Assembly: GCA_043821115.1 (NCBI GenBank)
Contig: JBDRDD010000012.1
Span: 1 to 13,730, forward strand
Reading direction: 5' to 3'
DNA length: 13,730 bases
Origin: JBDRDD01 sp043821115
Lineage (GTDB): Bacteria > CAYTYR01 > UBA6262 > DAOVJB01
Both the position numbers and the translations under genes were made by a program. The notes under the pieces were generated by a model. The model worked only from the letters and a program-made list of their open reading frames with translations, was not told the origin of the DNA and did not search any database. Below are positions 1-6,449 of this stretch, piece after piece. The number at the start of each line of letters is the position of its first letter. The stretch's first letter is position 1.

Positions 1-32
1 ATTTTTGAGTGTGTATAATTTGTGTCACTATG

Positions 33-69
33 AAAAAGGGCAGGTGGCGGTATGCACCCGCCCTTTTTT
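33..69 (+). terminator. Intrinsic terminator of an upstream transcript
   Basis: The arms 33-41 (AAAAAGGGC) and 60-68 (GCCCTTTTT) pair perfectly over 9 bp. After one A/C mismatch (42/59), GGTG 43-46 pairs with CACC 55-58 around an 8-nt loop. The right arm runs into a T tract (64-69), the classic rho-independent layout. Because the left arm begins with an A tract, the element could also stop transcription on the minus strand. The gene it serves lies before the window; nothing coding is recognisable in 1-32. Confidence 0.85.
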
Positions 70-84
70 ATATGTAAATTTTAC

Positions 85-113
85 TTGAAAAAAAACAGGA
101 AAAGTTGTAAACT
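85..113 (+). promoter_or_regulatory. Putative sigma-70 promoter of the membrane protein/lipoprotein/plsY cluster
   Basis: TTGAAA at 85-90 is followed, after a 17-nt spacer, by TAAACT at 108-113 (4 of 6 matches to the -10 consensus). It sits just after the terminator at 33-69 and before a GGGAG ribosome binding site (141-145), where a promoter for the first gene is expected. The region is AT-rich, so chance matches are likely and the -10 is weak. Confidence 0.35.
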
Positions 114-153
114 TAATAGATATTAAAGATTAACTCCGAAGGGAGATAAAATA

Positions 154-1056
154 GTGAGTCAAGAAGTTAATAAAAGGAAAACAGCTTCTGTATGGACTAT
201 ATGGAAGCAAAGCTTTGCCATGATGAGAGATTATCCCAAGGTACTGTGTCCGTTTGGATTAATCGCCTTTTTACAGGGCATAATGCTATATATATTGTTT
301 TGGGCCCCAAGATACCCGTTTTCAGTAGTCCTAGCACCTCCTATAAGGAGGTTCTGGGGTGAGATGTTCCTGCATTATCCTGTGAATTTCCTCCTGTTGC
401 CCAAGCTTTTTCATTACGGTAATATTATCTTTAGCGTAATCATTGAAGGGTTTATAGCCGGTATGACAGTAGCCATGGTTTGTCAGGCAAAGAGAGGCAT
501 AGGTCCGCGTATACGCACAAATTGCAGGAAGGCATTTCGCAGGTATCTTCCGCTTGTCGCGGTATGGATACTGCTTCTCGGGCTTATGACACTTGTTTTT
601 AAGGGCCCGTCATTTCTTATTACCAAATATTATACTGTCCATGCCGGCATATTCAGGCAGGGTAATTTCATGCTGATGGCGTTTGGCGCAAGTCTTCTTG
701 TGGCCATAATGATACAGGCTATATTCGCCTATGCTATACCTGCTGTTATGATAGAGCAGAAAAAGACATTCAAGGCGCTTGAAAGGAGTATAGCCATACT
801 AAAGGGTCTTTCTTTTAAGACATTTTTGCTTGTTCTGATTCCAACTATCCTGACGTTTGTAATGATGGTTCTTAAATTTAAGCTACCTGCGCTCATGAAA
901 GCTTTCTTTCCCGAGATAACCTTATATGTAATGGTATTAAATATTATATTAATAGCATTCAGCAATTACCTGCTTTTCAGCTCTGTTACAATACTGTTCT
1001 GCAGCAAGTGCAGTAACAAAAAAGATTGTGAGTCGGATAAGGGGTTAAGCAAGTGA
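154..1056 (+). CDS. Multi-pass inner-membrane protein of unknown function
   Basis: I do not recognise a specific family. The 300-residue product starts at GTG, chosen because AGGGAG at 140-145 lies 8 nt upstream. About six hydrophobic segments are visible, near residues 30-50, 90-110, 131-150, 172-200, 221-241 and 255-282. Basic stretches lie between them (for example K113-R130) and there is no signal peptide. The pattern of a short soluble N-terminus, a 'DYPKVL-PF' entry into the first helix and a late 'K-ALERSIAILKG' amphipathic segment before a helix resembles the membrane domains of the YciC / GDPD-membrane-domain type; this is an impression only. The C-terminus has three cysteines (283, 286, 292). 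It is the first gene of a probable three-gene transcript, and its stop codon overlaps the start of the lipoprotein gene, suggesting translational coupling and perhaps a shared envelope role. Confidence 0.85.
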   Translation: MSQEVNKRKTASVWTIWKQSFAMMRDYPKVLCPFGLIAFLQGIMLYILFWAPRYPFSVVLAPPIRRFWGEMFLHYPVNFLLLPKLFHYGNIIFSVIIEGFIAGMTVAMVCQAKRGIGPRIRTNCRKAFRRYLPLVAVWILLLGLMTLVFKGPSFLITKYYTVHAGIFRQGNFMLMAFGASLLVAIMIQAIFAYAIPAVMIEQKKTFKALERSIAILKGLSFKTFLLVLIPTILTFVMMVLKFKLPALMKAFFPEITLYVMVLNIILIAFSNYLLFSSVTILFCSKCSNKKDCESDKGLSK

Positions 1057-1889
1057 GAAAACTTTTTATTTTAATTTTTATAGCGATGATTTTTTCAGTT
1101 AGCGGATGCGGTGACCAGTATCCGGCTGAGAAGCTTTACTGGAAGGCAAACAAGTATAGCGAGAGCATCTTTAAGAATCCAAAAGGTACGCCCCAGACGC
1201 AGTATAATAAAGCGGTGCGCCTTTTTGAGAAGATTAAGAAAAAATACCCTAACCTTGTTCAGGCAAAACATGCACAGTTCAGGGTAGCCGAGCTTTACAT
1301 GGCCAAGGAAGATTACCCCCAGGCTATTAAAGAGTTCACGGAGGTGTTAAAGAAATACCCTGATGACAGAATGCTTGCGTCAAGCGCGCAGTTTAGTATA
1401 GGCAATGCTTATGAAAAAAGTGATCAATGGGATAAGGCGTTAAAGGAATACAGGAAACTCTTTGAGGATTACCACCTGACACAAACGGGACTGGATGCTC
1501 CGATATATATCGCATCCTATTATGATAAAAACAACAAAACAGCAAAGGCCCAGGAGGCCTACAGGCAGGCTGTCAGGGATTACAAAAAAGTTGTGTCAGA
1601 GAATCCGGAGTCGCAGGCCGCATACATAGCCCATAACCATATTTCTTCCTGTTACATGGCCCTGAAAGAATGGGATAATGCGATTGCTGCATTTGGGGAT
1701 GTTATGGAAAAATATCCCGGGAGTCCAAGGGCCCCGCAGGCCATGGTTGCTACAGCGACTATTTATGACACAGAGCTTGAAAACGAAAAAAAAGCTGTTG
1801 AGCTATATAAAAAGTTCATTGAACATTATCCCAAGCACGGCATGGTGTATGTCGTGAAGGGGAGACTGGAAGAGCTCGAGAAAAAATAA
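1053..1889 (+). CDS. Tetratricopeptide-repeat lipoprotein, BamD/YbgF-like
   Basis: The 278-residue product begins with a short basic and hydrophobic signal (residues 2-18) ending in a lipobox V-S-G-C. Cys19 is the predicted lipidated residue, and Gly follows it rather than the inner-membrane-retention Asp of E. coli rules. The rest is helical TPR-like repeats, roughly at residues 50-66, 73-103, 110-143, 147-182, 188-222 and 226-259, with recurring 'A-..F..V...YP' endings. Such lipoproteins act as periplasmic scaffolds; BamD of the outer-membrane protein assembly machine and the CpoB/YbgF family share this build and size. I cannot tell which applies, so no symbol is given. The GTG start overlaps the preceding stop as GTGA (1053-1056), with AAGGGG at 1039-1044 as ribosome binding site 8 nt upstream. 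It implies an organism with a periplasm and probably an outer membrane. Confidence 0.9.
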   Translation: MRKLFILIFIAMIFSVSGCGDQYPAEKLYWKANKYSESIFKNPKGTPQTQYNKAVRLFEKIKKKYPNLVQAKHAQFRVAELYMAKEDYPQAIKEFTEVLKKYPDDRMLASSAQFSIGNAYEKSDQWDKALKEYRKLFEDYHLTQTGLDAPIYIASYYDKNNKTAKAQEAYRQAVRDYKKVVSENPESQAAYIAHNHISSCYMALKEWDNAIAAFGDVMEKYPGSPRAPQAMVATATIYDTELENEKKAVELYKKFIEHYPKHGMVYVVKGRLEELEKK

Positions 1890-1915
1890 TTCTCTTTATC
1901 AGGGAGCAACCTGGT

Positions 1916-2512
1916 ATGATCGCAGAACTTTTTCTTATAACAGGCGCTTATTTGCTGGGTTCGGTGTCATTCGCGTATCTTATAGCAAAGTGGAAGAAGG
2001 GGATAGATATAAGGGAAACCGGTTCCACTAATGCGGGTGCTATGAATGTGGCGCGTGCGGCAGGCCTTTGGTATGGTGTACTTGTTGCTGTACTCGATGT
2101 GCTAAAGGGAGTGCTGACTGTTGTCGCAGGGCGCATGCTGGGCGTTAGCGATTATGCTCTTATACTGGCAGGTGCTGCGGTGATAGCGGGCCATAACTGG
2201 CCGGTGTATCTTGGCTTTAAGGGCGGTAACGGCATGGCAACCCTTATGGGTGTTCTTCTGGCTGTAATGCCAGCCGAAACCTTTATGACGTTTGGTATGG
2301 CGTTCGGATTTGGTTTGATACTTATAGCACTGGAGCTGCCGGCTATTGAAATAGGTGCGGTGGCGGGTTACATAGTAATGCCGGCTATTGCATCGCATTT
2401 TAACCAGCCCGTAACCATGGTTATTATGCCGCTTCTTTTGGGTACATTGCTTGTTCCTTCGCGTGTTGCCTTCCTCCAGAGGGGGTATGCGGAAATCCTT
2501 CCCGCCATGTGA
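1916..2512 (+). CDS. plsY: Glycerol-3-phosphate acyltransferase PlsY homologue (divergent)
   Basis: PlsY is a polytopic inner-membrane enzyme that moves an acyl group from acyl-phosphate to glycerol-3-phosphate, giving lysophosphatidic acid for phospholipid synthesis. The 198-residue length is typical. Visible landmarks are the first helix with 'YLLGSVSFAYLIAK' (residues 12-25), motif 1 with R33, G36-S37, N39, G41, N44 and R47, D61 with K64-G65, and motif 2 G92-H93..P96..F101-K102-G103-G104 then A108-T109. Several hydrophobic segments cover the rest. Oddities: motif 2 has Asn105 where KGGKG normally has Lys, 'GAMN' replaces 'GATN', and the C-terminal motif 3 (H-R-x-N-I...G-x-E) is not recognisable; the protein ends PSRVAFLQRGYAEI. 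AGGGAG at 1901-1906 supports the ATG, 26 nt after the lipoprotein gene. The family call is firm, but enzymatic equivalence to canonical PlsY is less certain. Confidence 0.85.
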   Translation: MIAELFLITGAYLLGSVSFAYLIAKWKKGIDIRETGSTNAGAMNVARAAGLWYGVLVAVLDVLKGVLTVVAGRMLGVSDYALILAGAAVIAGHNWPVYLGFKGGNGMATLMGVLLAVMPAETFMTFGMAFGFGLILIALELPAIEIGAVAGYIVMPAIASHFNQPVTMVIMPLLLGTLLVPSRVAFLQRGYAEILPAM

Positions 2513-2548
2513 AATTTCAAGGCCTCCTTAAAAAAGTGAAAAAAATAC

Positions 2549-2577
2549 TTGACATTTTTTTTTATAAATGCTATAAT
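2549..2577 (+). promoter_or_regulatory. Full-consensus sigma-70 promoter of the rpoBC-str operon
   Basis: TTGACA (2549-2554) and TATAAT (2572-2577) both match the consensus exactly and are separated by 17 bp, the optimal spacing. TG at 2569-2570 adds an extended -10. An A-rich tract (about 2529-2548) lies just upstream and could act as an UP element. Transcription should start near 2583-2586, giving a leader of about 125 nt before rpoB. The signal overrides any need for read-through from plsY. Confidence 0.92.
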
Positions 2578-2620
2578 AAGGTTTTACGCTGTAGAAAACT
2601 TTATTTATAGTCGTAGATAT

Positions 2621-2661
2621 TGCAGGATTTACTAGAAAACATGCAAAAAATCTCCCCTGCA
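2621..2661 (+). promoter_or_regulatory. Putative antiterminator pairing in the rpoB leader
   Basis: TGCAGG at 2621-2626 is the exact complement of CCTGCA at 2656-2661, and the adjacent ATTT (2627-2630) can pair with AAAT (2648-2651) if 2652-2655 bulge out. This structure uses the left arm and loop of the downstream hairpin (2648-2677), so the two folds exclude each other. It would be transcribed first. It has fewer and less continuous pairs than the downstream hairpin, so it would need kinetic or ligand/protein help. This is inferred from complementarity only. Confidence 0.35.
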
Positions 2662-2697
2662 GTAATAGGGGAGATTTACGCTTTTTTTTTATTTTAG
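2641..2697 (+). CDS. Possible 18-codon leader ORF before rpoB
   Basis: ATG at 2641 opens a frame of 18 sense codons (MQKISPAVIGEIYAFFLF) ending at TAG 2695-2697. It spans the whole terminator-like hairpin, and its stop codon lies inside the AGGAGGG ribosome binding site of rpoB. A candidate Shine-Dalgarno, AGGA at 2624-2627, is 13 nt upstream, which is longer than usual, and it would be hidden by the alternative pairing at 2621-2661. The frame also stays open upstream to a TTG at 2620. There is no run of one regulatory codon. It could be chance, since Phe/Leu codons at the end simply read the T tract. Confidence 0.2.
   Translation: MQKISPAVIGEIYAFFLF
2648..2690 (+). terminator. Terminator-like hairpin (candidate attenuator) in the rpoB leader
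   Basis: AAATCTCCCCT (2648-2658) pairs perfectly with AGGGGAGATTT (2667-2677), an 11-bp stem with an 8-nt loop. Four bases (ACGC) separate it from nine T residues at 2682-2690, followed by ATTTT. The hairpin lies about 65 nt downstream of the predicted transcription start and just before the rpoB ribosome binding site, so it cannot be the plsY terminator alone; every rpoB transcript from the strong promoter must cross it. The 4-nt gap before the T tract may make it leaky, as suits an attenuator. An RNA stability or processing role is possible instead. Confidence 0.65.
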
Positions 2698-2702
2698 GAG
2701 GG
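2696..2702 (+). promoter_or_regulatory. Strong Shine-Dalgarno sequence of rpoB
   Basis: AGGAGGG lies 7 nt before the ATG at 2710 and fixes the rpoB start. It directly follows the T tract of the leader hairpin and overlaps the stop codon of the small leader frame, so ribosome access and termination may be linked. Confidence 0.9.
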
Positions 2703-2709
2703 CCATCGA

Positions 2710-5700
2710 ATGGCTTCAAAAACGTTAAATTTCGCAAAGATACACAATATTCTGAAACTTCCCAGCCTCTTGGAAGTACAGAAGGATTCTTACGCGGAAT
2801 TCCTGCAGGAAAATGTATCAGCGCCCAAGAGAAAGAATGTCGGGCTCGAGTCCTCGTTCATGGATATTTTTCCCATTGTGAACGCCGAGCAAACTATTTC
2901 CATGGAATTTCTGGGCTATACGCTCGGCACTCCTGGCTACACGGTTGAGGAGTGTCGCGAAAAAGGGCTCACCTACTGTTCCGGACTCAAGGCAAAGCTG
3001 AGGCTCACCGTAAAGGAAAAGGTAGGCTCAAGGATGAAGGTGAGACAGGTCTGTGAGCAGGAGATATTCATATGCGAGCTTCCGCTCATGACAAACACCG
3101 GATCCTTTGTTATAAACGGTGCCGAGAGGGTCATAGTAAGCCAGCTGCACCGTTCACCCGGAGTCATCTTCGAAGATGACGAGGAAAAGAAAATTTCTTC
3201 TTATGGAAAAAAGCTCTACATTGCCCGCATAATCCCTTATCGCGGTGCGTGGGTTGAACTCGAATTTGACCTTAACAACGTGATATTCGTACGCATAAAC
3301 AAGAAGAGGAAACTCCTCATGACCACTCTTCTTCGTGCCCTGGGATACACTTCCGACACGGCGATACTTAAGCTTTTCTCCAGTGTGGAAGAGGTTCAGA
3401 TCTCAAAGGCCAAGGAAAGCCTCATAGGAAAGGTTGTAGCAGCGGATGTTGTAGAGCCAAAGACAGGCGAGGTGATCGCGGAAGTAAACCAGGACATAAC
3501 AAAAGAACTGCTGCACAAGATAAGCAAGGCGAAGATAAACCATATCAAGATCCTCTCTTCTGAAAACCAGCAAAACGACATCGCAATAAGAAACACCCTC
3601 AAGAAAGAAACCAACAAATCCAAAGATGAAGCCATAATTGACATCTTTAAAAAACTAAGACCCTACGATTTCGTCAACGCTGAAATAGCGCACACATACA
3701 TAAGCGAACTGCTTTTCACAAATCCCAAGAAATACAATTTACGCAAGGTCGGAAGGTATAAGCTCAACAAGAAGCTTGGCCTGAAGGTATCCGATGATAC
3801 CATGACCCTGACCAAAGAAGACATCGTGGCAACGATAAAGTACCTGATAAACCTTAATAACGACGTTATCCAGGAGGTCGATGATATTGACCATCTCGGC
3901 AACCGTCGCGTCCGCTCAGTCGGAGAGATGCTTGAGAATCAGATAAGAATAGGGCTCTCTCATATGGAACGACTCGTCAGGGAGAAGATGAACCTTGTAC
4001 GGGAGGCGGAGGATGTGGCGCCGCATGATCTCGTGAATGTAGCCCCTGTGGCTGCCGTTATAAAGAAGTTCTTCGGATCAAGTCAGCTTTCGCAGTTCAT
4101 GGACCAGACCAATCCGCTTGCGGAGCTTACTCACAAGAGAAGGTTGAGTGCTCTGGGTCCCGGAGGTCTTGACAGAAAGCGTGCGGGCTTCGAGGTGCGT
4201 GACGTTCACCACACCCATTACGGTCGCGTATGTCCTATCGAGACTCCCGAAGGTCCGAACATCGGTCTTATAACCTCTCTCTCAACATATGCGCGCGTGA
4301 ACAAGTATGGTTTCCTTGAGACGCCTTACAGGAAGGTTAAAGGCGGCAAGGTGACGGACACGATAGAGTACCTTACCGCTGATGATGAGGATCCTAAGGT
4401 GGTCGCTCAGGCAAACGCTGAGCTTGACTCCAACGGCAGGTTTAAGAAAGAGCTTGTGCTTTCAAGATATTACAGTGACTTCCCGCTTGTTAATCCCAAT
4501 GAAGTGGATTTCATGGATATTTCACCCATGCAGGTGGTAAGTGTTGCCGCAGCCCTTATACCGTTTCTTGAGCATGATGACGCTAACAGGGCTCTTATGG
4601 GTTCGAACATGCAACGCCAGGCAGTTCCGCTTCTTTTCTCTGAGCGTCCTCTTGTGGGAACAGGAATGGAAAAAGCTGTGGCTACTGATTCAGGCGCTGT
4701 CATAATAGCAAAGCGAGAGGGTGTAGTGAGAAACGTTGATGCCAACAGCATATTTATATGGAGCGACAAGGCTGTTGACAGCCGAAGCAATCAGGTCAAC
4801 GAGGAAGAGATAGATATCTACCGTTTGAGGAAATTCTCCCGTTCAAACCAGGATACATGCATAAGCCAGAAACCTCTGGTTGAAGTAGGGGAGAGAGTTC
4901 ATGCCGGGCAGGTGATAGCGGACGGCGCATCAACCGATCAGGGGGAGCTTGCTCTCGGCAGGAACCTTCTTGTCGCGTTCATGCCGTGGGGTGGTTACAA
5001 TTTCGAGGATGCGGTTCTGATAAGCGAACGTCTTGTGAAGGACGAGATATTCAGTTCTGTTCACATACAGGAATTTGATATAGAAGCAAGGGAACTCAAA
5101 ATAAGGGCCGAGGAAATAACCCGCGACATACCTAATGTGGGTGAGGAAGCCCTGCGCAACCTGGATGAAGGCGGTGTTATCAGGATAGGTGCGGAAGTAA
5201 GACCCGGGGATATTCTGGTAGGAAAGGTTACACCAAAAGGCGAGACGCAGCTTACGCCTGAGGAGAGGCTGCTAAGGGTCATATTCGGGGAGAAGGCAGA
5301 GGAAGTCCAGGATGCCTCCCTCTACGTGCCTCCTGGAGTGGAAGGAAAGATAATCGATGTAAAAGTGTTTTTCCGGAAGGAAAAAGGAAGAAGCAAGAGC
5401 ATTGAAGAGAGGGATATAGGAAAGATTGACAAGACATACAAAGAAGAGGTCTCCCAGATAAAGCAGGATGTAAAGAGGAAGATCAAGGACTTGCAGGATG
5501 AGGCGAAGAAAGCTGTCGCCGCGACAAAGAAAAAGCGCGGATTCAGCGAGAAGATAAAAAAAGAGACCGAGGAAAAGATAAACACAATAAATGTCTTTGC
5601 TACACTGAGGCTAATTGAACTTAAGACCGCTCGCTCCAGGCGCATAGAGCGAGTAAAGAAGGGTGATGAGCTTCCGATAGGGATTAATAAATTAGTGAAA

Positions 5701-6426
5701 GTATATATAGCTATTAAGCGCCATATCGCTGTAGGTGACAAAATAGCCGGCAGACACGGTAATAAAGGTGTCATAGCAAGAATACTTCCGGAAGAGGATA
5801 TGCCTTACCTGGCTGACGGTACACCCGTGGAGATAGTTCTTAATCCGCTCTCAGTTCCGTCAAGGATGAACGTTGGACAGATACTTGAGGCGCAGCTCGG
5901 ATGGGCCGCTAAGGTACTCGGTCTGCACATGATAACACCTGTTTTTGACGGTGCTTCAGAGCAGGAGATAAGGGATGCCTTTAAGAAAGCTGGTCTGCCT
6001 GAGGGGAGCAAGACGGTTCTCTACGACGGCCGTACGGGAGATCCTTTTGATGAGAAGGTAACGGTAGGTTACATGTACATAATGAAGCTTGCCCATCTTG
6101 TGGCGGACAAAATACATGCCCGCTCTGTTGGGCCGTATTCGCTTATAACCCGCCAGCCGCTCGGAGGAAAGGCACAGTTCGGGGGGCAGCGTTTTGGTGA
6201 GATGGAAGTGTGGGCTATAGAGGGATACGGGGCGGCTTATACGCTGCAGGAATTCTTAACGGTTAAGAGTGATGATATAAACGGAAGAACAAAGATGTAC
6301 GAGTCTATCATTAAAGGCGATGTTCCTCCGGCACCCGGTGTTCCGGAGTCTTTCAGGGTGCTGGTGCGTGAACTTCAGAGTTTGGGCTTGGACGTTGAAC
6401 TTTCTAAAAAATATGATAAGGCCTGA
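2710..6426 (+). CDS. rpoB: DNA-directed RNA polymerase subunit beta
   Basis: The beta subunit forms one pincer of RNA polymerase and part of its active centre. The 1238-residue sequence is intact. Landmarks: N-terminal 'PSLLEVQKDSY' (18-28), 'NTGSFVINGAERVIVSQLHR' (129-148), the rifampicin pocket from G456 with D465, H475, R478 and S480 (E. coli D516, H526, R529, S531), all sensitive-type, 'IETPEGPNIGL' (510-520), N764-F-E-D767, the active-site lysines K1011 and K1019 in 'GDKIAGRHGNKG', and 'QPLGGKAQFGGQRFGEME' (1149-1166). It is about 100 residues shorter than E. coli beta. Only one beta-barrel-like repeat is visible in the first lineage insertion (about 238-276), and a K/E-rich, probably coiled-coil insertion occupies about 891-985. 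It is the first gene of the operon, 23 nt before rpoC, with a strong ribosome binding site. Confidence 0.99.
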   Translation: MASKTLNFAKIHNILKLPSLLEVQKDSYAEFLQENVSAPKRKNVGLESSFMDIFPIVNAEQTISMEFLGYTLGTPGYTVEECREKGLTYCSGLKAKLRLTVKEKVGSRMKVRQVCEQEIFICELPLMTNTGSFVINGAERVIVSQLHRSPGVIFEDDEEKKISSYGKKLYIARIIPYRGAWVELEFDLNNVIFVRINKKRKLLMTTLLRALGYTSDTAILKLFSSVEEVQISKAKESLIGKVVAADVVEPKTGEVIAEVNQDITKELLHKISKAKINHIKILSSENQQNDIAIRNTLKKETNKSKDEAIIDIFKKLRPYDFVNAEIAHTYISELLFTNPKKYNLRKVGRYKLNKKLGLKVSDDTMTLTKEDIVATIKYLINLNNDVIQEVDDIDHLGNRRVRSVGEMLENQIRIGLSHMERLVREKMNLVREAEDVAPHDLVNVAPVAAVIKKFFGSSQLSQFMDQTNPLAELTHKRRLSALGPGGLDRKRAGFEVRDVHHTHYGRVCPIETPEGPNIGLITSLSTYARVNKYGFLETPYRKVKGGKVTDTIEYLTADDEDPKVVAQANAELDSNGRFKKELVLSRYYSDFPLVNPNEVDFMDISPMQVVSVAAALIPFLEHDDANRALMGSNMQRQAVPLLFSERPLVGTGMEKAVATDSGAVIIAKREGVVRNVDANSIFIWSDKAVDSRSNQVNEEEIDIYRLRKFSRSNQDTCISQKPLVEVGERVHAGQVIADGASTDQGELALGRNLLVAFMPWGGYNFEDAVLISERLVKDEIFSSVHIQEFDIEARELKIRAEEITRDIPNVGEEALRNLDEGGVIRIGAEVRPGDILVGKVTPKGETQLTPEERLLRVIFGEKAEEVQDASLYVPPGVEGKIIDVKVFFRKEKGRSKSIEERDIGKIDKTYKEEVSQIKQDVKRKIKDLQDEAKKAVAATKKKRGFSEKIKKETEEKINTINVFATLRLIELKTARSRRIERVKKGDELPIGINKLVKVYIAIKRHIAVGDKIAGRHGNKGVIARILPEEDMPYLADGTPVEIVLNPLSVPSRMNVGQILEAQLGWAAKVLGLHMITPVFDGASEQEIRDAFKKAGLPEGSKTVLYDGRTGDPFDEKVTVGYMYIMKLAHLVADKIHARSVGPYSLITRQPLGGKAQFGGQRFGEMEVWAIEGYGAAYTLQEFLTVKSDDINGRTKMYESIIKGDVPPAPGVPESFRVLVRELQSLGLDVELSKKYDKA

Positions 6427-6449
6427 TATGACGGGAGGCTTAATTTAGT

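Noticed and set aside
14..19. Perfect TATAAT hexamer near the window start
   Set aside because: Its -35 region lies outside the window, and the terminator starts 14 nt downstream, so a promoter here cannot be supported.
2519..2529. AAGG-CCT-CCTT as a plsY terminator
   Set aside because: Only a 4-bp stem with a 3-nt loop and no following T tract on the + strand.
2592..2640. Direct repeat TAGAAAAC at 2592-2599 and 2633-2640 in the rpoB leader
   Set aside because: Eight A-rich bases repeated once in an AT-rich leader is compatible with chance, and no symmetric operator is visible.
2528..2737. 69-codon minus-strand frame across the rpoB leader
   Set aside because: It reads low-complexity AT tracts, promoter and hairpin in reverse, and no protein family is recognisable.
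4075..4158. Rifampicin-resistance substitutions in rpoB
   Set aside because: The key residues D465, H475, R478 and S480 are all wild type; the few differences from E. coli are conservative.
5322..5774. 150-codon open frame on the minus strand inside rpoB
   Set aside because: It is antisense to a conserved part of rpoB, mirrors its codon pattern, and resembles no known protein.
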